DNA of 64,000 nucleotides from JBEKIK01 sp963838495 (GTDB lineage Bacteria > Planctomycetota > Planctomycetia > Pirellulales > Thermoguttaceae): positions 2,294,001 to 2,358,000 of the forward strand of contig CAWIRC010000001.1 in assembly GCA_963838495.1 (NCBI GenBank), read 5' to 3'. Shown in pieces: positions 25,450 through 34,476 of this stretch. A model generated the notes under the pieces. The model saw only the letters and a list, made by a program, of their open reading frames with translations, ran no database searches and was not told the origin of the DNA. Within the stretch, counting starts at the first letter, position 1; each line of letters starts with the position of its first letter. The position numbers and the translations under genes were made by a program.

Positions 25450-27303
25450 CTATTGCTTCGACGATTTGCCCGCGGAGTCGGGCTTGGAATCGCCGGAGGC
25501 CAGGACTTTGCCTTTAAAGTCGGGATTTTTGGGATCTTTTTGCACCGCCCAGAGATACTGCTGCGAGGCGACGTAGAGCACGCCGTCGGATACGGCCGGG
25601 GTGGAGCGGATTTGCGAGCCGAGGCGGACGTCGGCCAGGATTTTCTTTTCCTTAGCGGCGGCAAACACGAGCAGACTGCGGCGTGTGCCGATGTAGACCT
25701 TGCCGTCGGCCGCGAGCGTGGAACTCCAGATGTCGCTCTTGGCGTCGTGCACCCAGTAGCGCTGGCCGGTGTCGGCGTCGAGGCAGTGGATGTGTCCATC
25801 GGCGTCGGCGATGAATACCAGCCCGTAGGCCACGGACGGCGTGGACATGCTGCGGTCGATGCCGTCGTAAGACCAGATTTTGGCGGATTGGGAGACGTCG
25901 CCGATTTTGGTGGCGTCGATGCAGTTGACCATGCCTTTGCCCGTCCCGTGCCGCGGATCCTGCCCGATGGCCACGTAAACGCGGTTGTTGTGGAATACGG
26001 GCGTGCCGATGATTTCGCTGGGGCCGACGTACGAGCCATCATCGACGAAGTCGGGGTTTTCCATTTTGCTGCCTGCCCAATAATCGACGGGTTCGCCGTT
26101 TTTGTACCTGTACTCGGGCGGATTGCAATCGAAGGTCCAGACTCTGTGCAGGAAGACGGGTTTGGGCGGCACGGCATGCAGGGCCTCGAAGCCGTATAAC
26201 ACTCCGTCGCCGGCGCCGAATAAGACCAGCGACTTGTCGCTCAAGTGTCCCAGCGCGGGCGAAGACCATTGCCCGTGAAACACCCGCGAGCCGATCATCT
26301 CGTCGTCTTTGGCCACCAGGCGGCCGGTGTGCTTGTCCAGGGCGATAATGCTGGGTGAGAGGGGAAAGGGGGCTTTTTTATCGTCCACGCCGTTGCCCGT
26401 GTTCACGTACACCAGGTCGCCGTAAACCAGGACCGAGCAACTGGCCGCGTCGTGGGGAAACACGGAAAGTTCGGAGAGCATGTCGTAGCGCCAGATAACG
26501 TCGGCGTCGCCGGGGACCTGGCCGGGGACGGGATCGCTTAGCGCGCCGGTGTATCGCCGTTCGTCGAGGAATGGGCCGCTGTTGCCATTGGCCATGCCTT
26601 CGGTGTCGAGGCACAGGACTTCGTTGCGGTTGGTGACGACATACACGCGGTTGCCTTCCACGCAGGGCGTTGAACAGATGCCCAATTCCATGTTGTCGAA
26701 TTGGGAGCTGCGCCGGCCGGTTACGAGTTTTGGAACGACCAGTCGCCAAAGCAATTTGCCGGTGGCTTCGTCAAGGCAGAGGAGCACGCCGCCGCCGGTG
26801 GGCTTGTAGCGCGGGTCGTTGAGATTGACGTCGTTGGTGCCGATAAAGACCTTTCCGCCCGAAACGACGGGGCCGGAATAGTTTTCGGTGCCCAGTCGTG
26901 CGACCCACTTGACATTCTTCGTGGTCTGCATGTCGATGCCCGAGCCGTCGGTGAGTTTTTTGCCGGGCACAAACGAGGCTGGCAAATTCTTTTCCTCGGA
27001 GGCCATGTTGCGGGAGTCGTCGCCGCCGAATTGGGGCCAGTCCTCGGCAAAGGCCGAAGACAGCGATACCGCAAAAAAAAGAAAAAAGAAGACTGCAAAT
27101 TGCAAATTGCTTAAAAGGCCGGGATGGGCGGATACCTTCACAAAACCGCGGACGACCGGCCTTTGACCGGCGCACGTCGCATTATGATGCAAAGAACAAT
27201 CGAGTTTGCAAATTTTTTCCGGCTCTGTACTTTCTCTGTGGAACATCAAAGCGGCTCGAATGGATTCCTGTATGGTTTGCTTGTTATTCCAGACCGGGTG
27301 CAT
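25450..27303 (-). CDS. PQQ-like beta-propeller repeat protein (exported)
   Basis: 617 residues in the longest frame. The signal peptide begins at about residue 67 (NLQFAVFFFLFFAVSLSSAFA), so the true start is probably later than 27303; a TTG at 27105 would place the signal at the N-terminus. The mature part EDWPQFGGDDSRNM is the typical start of planctomycete PQQ-propeller proteins. Repeats such as GKLLWRLVV, VYVVTNRNEVLCLD and HIHCLDADTGQRYWV form an eight-bladed-type propeller related to BamB and quinoprotein dehydrogenases. No cofactor residues can be claimed. Enzymatic role unknown. Confidence 0.85.
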   Translation of the reverse strand: MHPVWNNKQTIQESIRAALMFHRESTEPEKICKLDCSLHHNATCAGQRPVVRGFVKVSAHPGLLSNLQFAVFFFLFFAVSLSSAFAEDWPQFGGDDSRNMASEEKNLPASFVPGKKLTDGSGIDMQTTKNVKWVARLGTENYSGPVVSGGKVFIGTNDVNLNDPRYKPTGGGVLLCLDEATGKLLWRLVVPKLVTGRRSSQFDNMELGICSTPCVEGNRVYVVTNRNEVLCLDTEGMANGNSGPFLDERRYTGALSDPVPGQVPGDADVIWRYDMLSELSVFPHDAASCSVLVYGDLVYVNTGNGVDDKKAPFPLSPSIIALDKHTGRLVAKDDEMIGSRVFHGQWSSPALGHLSDKSLVLFGAGDGVLYGFEALHAVPPKPVFLHRVWTFDCNPPEYRYKNGEPVDYWAGSKMENPDFVDDGSYVGPSEIIGTPVFHNNRVYVAIGQDPRHGTGKGMVNCIDATKIGDVSQSAKIWSYDGIDRSMSTPSVAYGLVFIADADGHIHCLDADTGQRYWVHDAKSDIWSSTLAADGKVYIGTRRSLLVFAAAKEKKILADVRLGSQIRSTPAVSDGVLYVASQQYLWAVQKDPKNPDFKGKVLASGDSKPDSAGKSSKQ

Positions 27304-27472
27304 CGCTACCCACCAGTGTAGCTATAAAAGTGCAGAAGGTAGGCCTGTTGTCTGCAAGTAAGTCTATCGGAAGGCACAATATTTATTGTTAGATTTTTGC
27401 CTTTAATAGCCAATTTAACCTATCAGGAATCAATTGTCCAGTTCAAGAAATGATTGCCAACTTGCTTGATAT

Positions 27473-28279
27473 TCAGCGCTTTATCCAGTCGATATTGGAC
27501 ATTGCCGACAGGGCAAGATGCAATGCCTGGGTGCCATCGCGTCCGTGACCGCTGGCTTTAAGCGAAATATACAACTGATGCACAAGGGCCAGCCCGGGCA
27601 GGCACAGATCCATGCGCCGACATTCGTCCAGCACGATGCCCATGTCCTTTATGAAATGCTCGACAAAGAAACCCGGGGCGAAATTGCCGGTGATGATTTT
27701 TGGGGCGAGATTCGATAGCGCCCAACCGCCGGCCGAGCCGGAACTGGCCGATTGCAGGAATTTGTTCAAATCCAGTCCGGCCTTATAGGCATAGAGCAGC
27801 CCTTCGCAAATGCCGATCATGTTTCCGGCGATAAGAATTTGGTTGGCCAGCTTGGCATGTTGCCCAGCGCCGGCAGGGCCATGATAAACGTAGGTTTTTC
27901 CCATCGCCTCCCAGCAGGGATTGAGGGCTTCGACGATTTCTTTTTCGCCGCCGATCATGATGGATAGTATGGCCTCGCGTGCGCCGACGTCTCCGCCGGT
28001 GACCGGGGCGTCAACGGCATGCGCGCCGATTTTCGCGGCCTCCCGGGCAATCTCCACGGCCAGCGAAGGTTGGCTTGTGGTCATATCGACGATGATCTTC
28101 CCGCTTTCGCAGCCCGCAAGCACGCCGTTTTCGCCAAGAATAACACTGCGTATGTCGTCGGGATAACCGACAATGGTAAAAATCACGTCCGAGACCTGGG
28201 CAACGGCCTTGGGACTGTCGGCCCAGGCGGCGCCGAAGGAAAGGAGCTTTTCGGCCTTGGCTTTTGTGCGGTTGAACAC
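27473..28279 (-). CDS. 3-hydroxyisobutyrate dehydrogenase-family protein, C-terminal fragment
   Basis: 268 residues covering the end of the Rossmann domain (FNRTKAKAEKLLSFGA), the substrate-binding motif DAPVTGGDVGAREAILSIMIGG, GPAGAGQHAKLANQIL with the catalytic lysine, and the helical C-terminal domain. The family oxidises beta-hydroxyacids with NAD(P). Joined to the next entry the protein is about 295 residues. The break lies at CCCGCGC (28293-28299): removing a G or restoring a CG dinucleotide joins HLMR to FAATVFNRT. Confidence 0.85.
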   Translation of the reverse strand: MFNRTKAKAEKLLSFGAAWADSPKAVAQVSDVIFTIVGYPDDIRSVILGENGVLAGCESGKIIVDMTTSQPSLAVEIAREAAKIGAHAVDAPVTGGDVGAREAILSIMIGGEKEIVEALNPCWEAMGKTYVYHGPAGAGQHAKLANQILIAGNMIGICEGLLYAYKAGLDLNKFLQSASSGSAGGWALSNLAPKIITGNFAPGFFVEHFIKDMGIVLDECRRMDLCLPGLALVHQLYISLKASGHGRDGTQALHLALSAMSNIDWIKR

Positions 28280-28388
28280 AGTTGCGGCAAAGCCCGCGCA
28301 TCAAATGCCCGCACATGCTGGCGCCCATTACGCCTGTGCCGATCCAGCCGATGCGAGTTTTACCGGGGGAGATATTGATAATTGCCAT
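28011..28388 (-). CDS. 3-hydroxyisobutyrate dehydrogenase-family protein, N-terminal fragment
   Basis: The start MAIINISPGKTRIGWIGTG (28388) leads into GVMGASMCGHLMR, the dinucleotide-binding GxGxxG. From about 28295 the frame runs out of register until 28011. The start codon overlaps the stop of the DUF3037 gene as TAATG, so the two genes are probably translationally coupled. Confidence 0.75.
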   Translation of the reverse strand: MAIINISPGKTRIGWIGTGVMGASMCGHLMRGLCRNCVQPHKSQGRKAPFLRRRLGRQSQGRCPGLGRDFYHCRLSRRHTQCYSWRKRRACGLRKREDHRRYDHKPTFAGRGDCPGGRENRRACR

Positions 28389-29179
28389 TAATGAGCTACT
28401 TCCCGTACATGACAAATAAAATTATCAATATTTTCTTCGTGAACTGATTCAACATTGTATTTTATGAATAATCCATCAATTCGATCTCTCAAAGTACCAA
28501 CTACATTTGTATTTTCGAATGCCGTCACAACAACTAACTTCCCAATCCTATTGTTATGTAACAGATCTCCATCAATAGCCAATTGTTGTGCTCGTCCTAT
28601 GGCTTGATCCTCTTTGGTTGAGAATGCACATGTCTTAACGAAATTTGGTATTTCATTATTAAACTTGTATGGTATATGAAGAATATTACCAATTATAGGG
28701 ACTTTTATTTCCAAATTTAATTCCGCCCGGCCTTCATTATGAAGATCATTAAACAATGATTTTAATTTTGGTGAATATGGCTTGTGAGATGGTTTTTCTC
28801 TTGCAATACCACCAACAAGTTCATTAAAAAGTCGCTCCAAATCCTTTTTTGGATCGAAGACTTTAACTGGTCGAGGTGATGTCAGTTTTAAGATGTTAGC
28901 CCTTGTATTAACAAATTGTTGGAGATCTTCTAATGTCTTAAAATTATCTTTTTCCACTTCGAGTCGGTTTTCAATTGCTAATTTTGCTGCATTTAAACCA
29001 GAACGATTAATTGTTTCTGGATAGACAAGTTTTTTAGCTCTCTTGTTATCGCGTCTATTATAGGCAGCAATGAAACCTACTTCTGGACAAAAGAGCAAAA
29101 TCCCGACATTTACCGCCTCGGCTCTCGACGGATCAGGACAAAATTGAATCAGACTGTAATAACCACGTTTAGCGTTCAT
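28388..29179 (-). CDS. DUF3037-domain protein, partner of HipA-like kinase
   Basis: 263 residues from the ATG at 29179 (MNAKRGYYSLIQFCPDPSRAE), chosen because GAGGTAAGGA precedes it; a GTG at 29197 would overlap the upstream stop. YSLIQFCPDPSRAEAVNVGI and EVGFIAAYNRRDNKRAKK are typical of DUF3037, a family often found beside HipA-like kinases. The rest has no motif I recognise. The gene is AT-rich compared with its neighbours. It lies 14 bases after the HipA-like gene and overlaps the dehydrogenase start. A role as partner or target of the kinase is inference. Confidence 0.75.
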   Translation of the reverse strand: MNAKRGYYSLIQFCPDPSRAEAVNVGILLFCPEVGFIAAYNRRDNKRAKKLVYPETINRSGLNAAKLAIENRLEVEKDNFKTLEDLQQFVNTRANILKLTSPRPVKVFDPKKDLERLFNELVGGIAREKPSHKPYSPKLKSLFNDLHNEGRAELNLEIKVPIIGNILHIPYKFNNEIPNFVKTCAFSTKEDQAIGRAQQLAIDGDLLHNNRIGKLVVVTAFENTNVVGTLRDRIDGLFIKYNVESVHEENIDNFICHVREVAH

Positions 29180-29193
29180 GATCCTTACCTCTT

Positions 29194-30039
29194 TCACGAT
29201 TGTTTATCGAAAAATTGGTTGGGCCAACATTTTCTGGCGATTTTATTCATAATTGTTTCTGCTACAAACACTGCTCTTCGACAAATCATTTCCTTCCATG
29301 CTATTTTAGTATTTCCGTCAACATTCCATTCTTTTGGGACTAACTGAATCATTTTTTTAACAACATTTTCATCAATAGTTCTTAACCGCTCTATTGCTTT
29401 TTCTAAAAAGTCTTGCCTGACCTTAGGAATAAACTCAGGGAATAATCCGTAAAGTCCAGTGTCTTTTACAATGTCTATATTCGTAATAATGGGACTCAAA
29501 TCACGTCCCCAATTGAAACAGCAAGAATGATCTATTGCCAACAAGCGGAACTGCCCTTTATCTTGTTCGCGAAGAACTTCTAAAAAAACATTATCTCGAT
29601 TAGGCTGGCGCAATTTCAAGTCTGGAGGAAATCTATCACAATTTCGAGTCCAAGTATCAAATACTACCAAATATGAAATAGCATCATGATTAACCAAATT
29701 TTCTAATTCTTTTTCTTTACCACCCAATCCGAAACCATCAACTGCTTTTGTAACAAATGCAGGTCCAGAATCTGCTTTATTTCCATTAAAAAAGAAAATT
29801 TCATCTACATCGGCATTTATATTCATTAATGCAAATTCAAATGTTGGAAGTCCAAGCCAATCAGCAAGTTGTGTCCCAACTAACTCACAAGCTAATTGGT
29901 GTGGGCCTTGAGGATTGCCCATGGCTTTTATATATGCTTTTCCAGTATCAGTAACTATTTTCGCTGTGCCCATACTTGAATTAATTGCCTCTTCAAATCG
30001 CAAAAACGTAGTTGGTCGCCAAGATTTGGTCAATGGCAT
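29194..30039 (-). CDS. HipA-like kinase-fold protein (HipA_2 type)
   Basis: 281 residues resembling the compact HipA-like family rather than full HipA. Visible elements: KIVTDTGKAYIKAMGN (possible ATP-binding lysine), ACELVGTQLADWLGLPTFEFAL, FDTWTRNCDRFPPDLKLRQPN in the place of the HipA catalytic region (the D and N of DxxxxNxD-like arrangement are suggestive), and LLAIDHSCCFNW, a plausible metal-binding Asp. No HipB-type DNA-binding partner is near; the downstream DUF3037 gene takes its place. The pair is AT-rich and sits between leuS and a dehydrogenase gene, suggesting horizontal gain. Target unknown. Confidence 0.75.
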   Translation of the reverse strand: MPLTKSWRPTTFLRFEEAINSSMGTAKIVTDTGKAYIKAMGNPQGPHQLACELVGTQLADWLGLPTFEFALMNINADVDEIFFFNGNKADSGPAFVTKAVDGFGLGGKEKELENLVNHDAISYLVVFDTWTRNCDRFPPDLKLRQPNRDNVFLEVLREQDKGQFRLLAIDHSCCFNWGRDLSPIITNIDIVKDTGLYGLFPEFIPKVRQDFLEKAIERLRTIDENVVKKMIQLVPKEWNVDGNTKIAWKEMICRRAVFVAETIMNKIARKCWPNQFFDKQS

Positions 30040-30062
30040 AATTTGAAAATTCCCTTACCTCC

Positions 30063-33008
30063 TCATTTTACCACGAAATTCACCATTTTTCCCGGGACTA
30101 TGATTACTTTGATGACGGTTTTACCCGCGAGGTACTCGGCCACTTTGGCCTCTGCGCGGGCGAGGGATTCCAACGCGGCGTTGTCGGCGGCGGCTGGGGC
30201 TTGGATGCGACCGCGGAGCTTGCCGTTTACCTGCACGGGCACTTCGATCGTGTCTTGCTTGAGCATCGCTTCGTCAAAGGTCGGCCATGGCTCGTAGGCC
30301 AATGTTTTTGTGTTGCCCAGGGCCTGCCAAAGCTCCTCGGCCAGGTGCGGGGCGAACGGCGAGAGGAGGAGCACGAACTTTTGCATCGCCTCGCGCGGCC
30401 GGACTTCTTCCTTGAAAAAGAAATTCGTGAACTCCATCATGCGGGCAATGGCCGTGTTGAACGACATCTGCTCGACGTCGTTGGTCACGGTTTTGATGGT
30501 CTTGTGCAACATGCGGTTTTGCTCAGGCGTGGGCGGGGCGTCTTGCATGGCCGGATTGAGTTGCATGGTTTCGGCGCGGTCATCGATTATCATTCGCCAG
30601 ACGCGGTCCAGGAAGTTCCGCACGCCGCTGACGCCATCCATGCTCCAGGGTTTTACAGCCTCAAGCGGGCCCATGAACATTTCATAGAGCCTAAGTGCGT
30701 CGGCCCCGTATTCGGCCACCACCTGGTCGGGATTGACCACGTTGCCGCGGCTTTTGGACATTTTGTACGCCCGGCTGTCGATGCGGATTTTGACGTCGGA
30801 CTTTAGGGCGAACGTCTCGCCTTGTTTTTCAGCCTGATCGGCGGGAACTTTGATTGCCTTTAGCTGCCGGCCGGATTTTTTTTCGATCGGATTTCCTTCA
30901 ACATCGTCCGCGACTTCGGTAGCGCTTATCCATTGGCCCGGGTCGCTCTGATAACCGGTGAATTCCATTTCGCCGAGGATCATGCCCTGATTGACCAGTT
31001 TTTGGAACGGCTCCGGCGTGCTAACGTAGCCGCGGTCGAAGAGCACTTTGTGCCAGAATCGGGCGTAGAGCAGGTGCAGCACGGCGTGTTCGGCCCCGCC
31101 CACGTATAGGTCGATGGGCATCCAGGCCTTTTCGAGCTTGGGATCGACCAGGGCCTTCTGGTTTTTCGGGTCGAGGAAGCGGAGATAATACCAGCAGGAG
31201 CCGGCCCATTGCGGCATGGTATTGGTTTCGCGCTTGTAACGCTTGCCGCCGATGGTGACAAAGAGCCAATCGTCCGGGGCCTTGTCCAGCGGCGGGGTGG
31301 GCTCGTCGTGCTTGGCGTCGAAGGACATTTTCGCGGGCAGATCGAGCGGCAGGTCCTCGGGCCTTAGTGGCTGGATGCTGCCGGTTGGTTTTCCACTCGC
31401 ATCGAGTTCGTGCAGGATGGGGAACGGCTCGCCCCAGAAATGCTGGCGGCTGAAGAGCCAATCGCGGAGTTTGTAATTCACGGCGCTGCGTCCGATGCCT
31501 TTTTCGGCCAGATCCTCGGCGATTTTCTCTTTGAATTCGGGCGTGGAAAGGCCGTTGTAGGGACCAGAATTTATGGCAGTGCCGTCGGCGATGAAGGCAA
31601 TGCGCCCGGCCAGGAGATCGTCGCGCGGGGAAGGAACAGCCCTCACCCCCGGCCCATCGGCCCTCACCCCTAGCCCCTCTCCCAATGGGAGAGGGGAGAT
31701 ATTATTGAGCCCCGGCGATTCGCCTGGATCGACTACGGCGATAATGGGCAGGTTGAATTTTTGGGCGAATTCGAAGTCGCGGGTGTCGTGGGCGGGCACG
31801 GCCATGATCGCACCGGTGCCGTAGCTGATCAACACGTAATCGGCCACCCAAATTGGAATCGCCTCGCCGTTTACGGGATTGATGGCATAGGAGCCGGTGA
31901 AGACGCCGGTTTTTTCCTTGGCCAGGTCGGTGCGGTCCAGGTCGCTTTTGCGTGCGGCGGTTTCGCGGTATTCTTGGACCGCGGCGGCCTGCTCCGGTTT
32001 GGTCAGGCGTTCGACATACGGGTGCTCGGGCGAGATGACCATGTAGGTTGCGCCGAAAAGCGTGTCTGCTCGGGTGGTGTAGATGCGGAGCACTTCCTCG
32101 TCGGGCTTTTGGGGCCAGCCGGCTATTTTTCTATCGACAAGCCAACCCTGGTATTCCTTGGGCGAAGGTTTTCCTTCTTCATCGGTAATAATACCGATGA
32201 AAAAATCGACTTCAGCCCCGGTGCTCCGTCCGATCCAGTTGCGTTGCAAGAGCTTTATGCTCTCGGGCCAGTCGAGCGAGTCGAGGTCGTTTTCCAGGCG
32301 GTCGGCGTAGGCGGTGATGCGGAGCATCCACTGTCGGAGCGGGATGCGGACGACCGGATGCCCGCCGCGCTCGCTCAGGCCGCCGACCACTTCCTCGTTG
32401 GCCAGCACCGTGCCCAGGGCCGGGCACCAGTTGACGGGGGCCTCGAGTTGATAGGCCAGGCGGTGCTCGTCGCGATATCGGGCCACGGCGTCTTGGCCTT
32501 CGTCGGCAATGTCGGCGGGGATGGGCAGTTCGGCGATGGGCCGGCCGCGGCGTTGGGATTCGTCGAACCAGGTATCGAACAGCACCAGGAAGATGAATTG
32601 CGTCCAGCGGAAATATTCCACGTCGGTGGTGGCCAGTTCGCGGTCCCAGTCATAGGAGAAGCCGAGCATTTTTAATTGCCGGCGGAAGTTGTCGATGTTT
32701 TTTTCGGTGGTTTCGCGGGGATGGGCGCCGGTTTTTTTGGCGTACTGTTCGGCGGGCAGGCCAAAGGCGTCCCAGCCCATGGGGTGCATCACGCTTGCGC
32801 CGCGCATGCGATTGTACCGGCAGACGATGTCGGTGGCGGTATACCCTTCGGGATGGCCCATATGCAGTCCACCACCACTGGGGTAGGGGAACATATCCAG
32901 GACATATATTTTGCGGCCTTTGGGCAATTTAGGTGTACTAAATGTGCAATTTTCGTCCCAAAACTTTTGCCACTTAGGTTCGATAACGGCCGGATTGTAA
33001 CGAGGCAT
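30063..33008 (-). CDS. leuS: Leucyl-tRNA synthetase
   Basis: 981 residues, longer than the usual 860 or so. Class I motifs are present: HMGH in GGGLHMGHPEGYT (about 48) and KMSKS in AYKMSKSRGNVVNPD. The CP1 editing domain, with YATRADTLFGAT-like TTRADTLFGATYM, and the C-terminal anticodon-binding and VPVQVNGKLRGR segments are recognisable. Residues about 432-460 (SPLPLGEGLGVRA...) are an in-frame translation of an intergenic repeat, placed in a loop before the NSGPYNGL strand. All catalytic motifs are intact, so the enzyme is probably active. A single gene with its own promoter is likely. Confidence 0.95.
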   Translation of the reverse strand: MPRYNPAVIEPKWQKFWDENCTFSTPKLPKGRKIYVLDMFPYPSGGGLHMGHPEGYTATDIVCRYNRMRGASVMHPMGWDAFGLPAEQYAKKTGAHPRETTEKNIDNFRRQLKMLGFSYDWDRELATTDVEYFRWTQFIFLVLFDTWFDESQRRGRPIAELPIPADIADEGQDAVARYRDEHRLAYQLEAPVNWCPALGTVLANEEVVGGLSERGGHPVVRIPLRQWMLRITAYADRLENDLDSLDWPESIKLLQRNWIGRSTGAEVDFFIGIITDEEGKPSPKEYQGWLVDRKIAGWPQKPDEEVLRIYTTRADTLFGATYMVISPEHPYVERLTKPEQAAAVQEYRETAARKSDLDRTDLAKEKTGVFTGSYAINPVNGEAIPIWVADYVLISYGTGAIMAVPAHDTRDFEFAQKFNLPIIAVVDPGESPGLNNISPLPLGEGLGVRADGPGVRAVPSPRDDLLAGRIAFIADGTAINSGPYNGLSTPEFKEKIAEDLAEKGIGRSAVNYKLRDWLFSRQHFWGEPFPILHELDASGKPTGSIQPLRPEDLPLDLPAKMSFDAKHDEPTPPLDKAPDDWLFVTIGGKRYKRETNTMPQWAGSCWYYLRFLDPKNQKALVDPKLEKAWMPIDLYVGGAEHAVLHLLYARFWHKVLFDRGYVSTPEPFQKLVNQGMILGEMEFTGYQSDPGQWISATEVADDVEGNPIEKKSGRQLKAIKVPADQAEKQGETFALKSDVKIRIDSRAYKMSKSRGNVVNPDQVVAEYGADALRLYEMFMGPLEAVKPWSMDGVSGVRNFLDRVWRMIIDDRAETMQLNPAMQDAPPTPEQNRMLHKTIKTVTNDVEQMSFNTAIARMMEFTNFFFKEEVRPREAMQKFVLLLSPFAPHLAEELWQALGNTKTLAYEPWPTFDEAMLKQDTIEVPVQVNGKLRGRIQAPAAADNAALESLARAEAKVAEYLAGKTVIKVIIVPGKMVNFVVK
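31628..31712. repeat. CCCTCACCC/CTCTCCC repeat inside leuS
   Basis: One and a half copies of the intergenic family (CCCTCACCCCCGGCCCATCGGCCCTCACCCCTAGCC..., closing with CTCTCCCAATGGGAGAGGGG at about 31677-31696) lie in frame within leuS. Translated, they give SPLPLGEGLGVRADGPGVRAV. No stop codon is introduced. Confidence 0.85.
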
Positions 33009-33223
33009 TTCTTTGAGAACTCCACAAATTAGGCATGGAGGACGACTTTAAAAGTCGTCGTCCTATAAAAAGTCAGATTTTACCCATTACCAGCCGCAAC
33101 GGCAAACGGAGTAAACGGAACAATTGCCCTTGAATAGCCGGGCCGATTTCGGTACAAGTCTGCGGTCTGTGATTCTCATCCTGCGACATCTTATCCAAAT
33201 TGACAGTTGATTGGGTCAATAAT

Positions 33224-33289
33224 CCTCGGTGTATTCGCCGGGGGCAAAATGAATTTTACAACCGCCGGTGTATTCACCGGCGGCTAAAT
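33224..33289. repeat. Two CCGGTGTATTCACCGG palindromes
   Basis: CCTCGGTGTATTCGCCGGGG (33224-33243) and GCCGGTGTATTCACCGGC (33263-33280), each with a GGCNAAAT tail. They lie upstream of the SH3 protein. A separate inverted repeat GGACGACTTT-AAAAGTCGTC at about 33042-33061 lies next to the leuS start. Confidence 0.75.
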
Positions 33290-33326
33290 GGTTTTAAAAA
33301 ACAAATTATTTTGCGGAGGCATAGCC

Positions 33327-34466
33327 ATGCCGCGATTGCCGGTAGTTTTGTTTTGTTTGTTAATTTTCATTTGGGCCGCGTCAGCGGTTTGTGGAGAGCA
33401 GGCGTTTCCGCTTAAGGCCTATGTCGCGGCCGACAACGCGGAGGTGCGCTCCGGGCCGGGGGAGGATTTTTACCCTACAGACAAGCTGAAAAAGGGCGAG
33501 GAGGTCGAGGTATATAAGCGCGACGCCCGCGGCTGGTGCGGAATCAGGCCGCCGGAAAGGAGCTTTTCCTGGGTCTCGGGGCGGGTGCTTAAATTTGAAG
33601 AAGGAAACGTGGCGATCGTCAAGGAAGACGACGTGGCCTCGCGGGTGGGCAGCAGCATAAGCAACGTGCGGGACGTGATCCAGGTGCGGATGCACAAGGG
33701 CGAAGCGGTGGAAATCCTGGACCCGAAAGAATCGCCGGGCGGCAAATCGCAGGTGTGGTACAAGATCGCGCCGCCATCGGGCGAATTCCGCTGGATCTCG
33801 GAAAAATATCTGAGCAAAGAAAGGCCTCTTGATGATTTGAGCGACGGCGGATCGGGCGATTCCGACGCTGGACAAGACAGCCCGCGCTCTTCGGATGGGA
33901 TCGAAAAACTGTCGTCCCGGCAGTTCCAGGCCGAATTGGACCGGATCGACTTGGAATTGTCGATGATGGTGGTCGAGGACCCGGCGGCGTGGTCGTTCGA
34001 CGCCATGCGGATCCGGGGTGAATCGCTGTTGGATCGGGCGGGCGACGCGGCCGACCGGGGAAAGGCCCGGCTGCTTGTGAACAAGATCGCACGATTCGAG
34101 GACATCAAGCAGCGATATGATACGGTTACCGCCATGCGCGAGCAGAACGCGACATCGAACCGCTTTCTTACCGGGCTGCAAAAGACCATGGAAAAGGCGG
34201 CAGCCATGGCCGATCCCAGCGGGCAATTCGACGGAGTGGGCCAGTTGCAAATGGTCTTTTCGCCGAAGGTCGGCTCTCCGCGCTACGCCCTGGTGGACGA
34301 GGCCGGCAACGTGCGGTATTACGTCACGCCTGCGCCGGGCGTGAACTTGCAGAACTACGTGGGCCGGCAGGTGGGCATAACCGGGACGCGCGGCTACATG
34401 CCCGAACAACACGCCCAGCACATCACCGCCCGGCACGTTTCTTCGCTGGAAACGCAGATACGATAA
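33327..34466 (+). CDS. Exported SH3-domain protein
   Basis: 379 residues from the ATG at 33327, which is preceded by GGAGG at seven bases; the frame opens at 33288. A signal peptide (LPVVLFCLLIFIWAASAVCG) is followed by two bacterial SH3-like domains: YVAADNAEVRSGPGEDFYPT...GWCGIRPP (about 30-90) and DVIQVRMHKGEAVEILD...WYKIAPPSGEFRWISEKYL (about 100-165). A helical linker (about 190-290) and a C-terminal OB-like part (GVGQLQMVFSPKVGSPRYALVDEAG...YVGRQVGITG) follow. SH3-type domains of this kind usually bind cell wall or protein ligands. Function not known. Confidence 0.85.
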   Translation: MPRLPVVLFCLLIFIWAASAVCGEQAFPLKAYVAADNAEVRSGPGEDFYPTDKLKKGEEVEVYKRDARGWCGIRPPERSFSWVSGRVLKFEEGNVAIVKEDDVASRVGSSISNVRDVIQVRMHKGEAVEILDPKESPGGKSQVWYKIAPPSGEFRWISEKYLSKERPLDDLSDGGSGDSDAGQDSPRSSDGIEKLSSRQFQAELDRIDLELSMMVVEDPAAWSFDAMRIRGESLLDRAGDAADRGKARLLVNKIARFEDIKQRYDTVTAMREQNATSNRFLTGLQKTMEKAAAMADPSGQFDGVGQLQMVFSPKVGSPRYALVDEAGNVRYYVTPAPGVNLQNYVGRQVGITGTRGYMPEQHAQHITARHVSSLETQIR

Positions 34467-34476
34467 TTGTTATGAT

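Noticed and set aside
31761..32675. 304-residue plus-strand open frame
   Set aside because: Antisense to leuS, again a codon-bias shadow.
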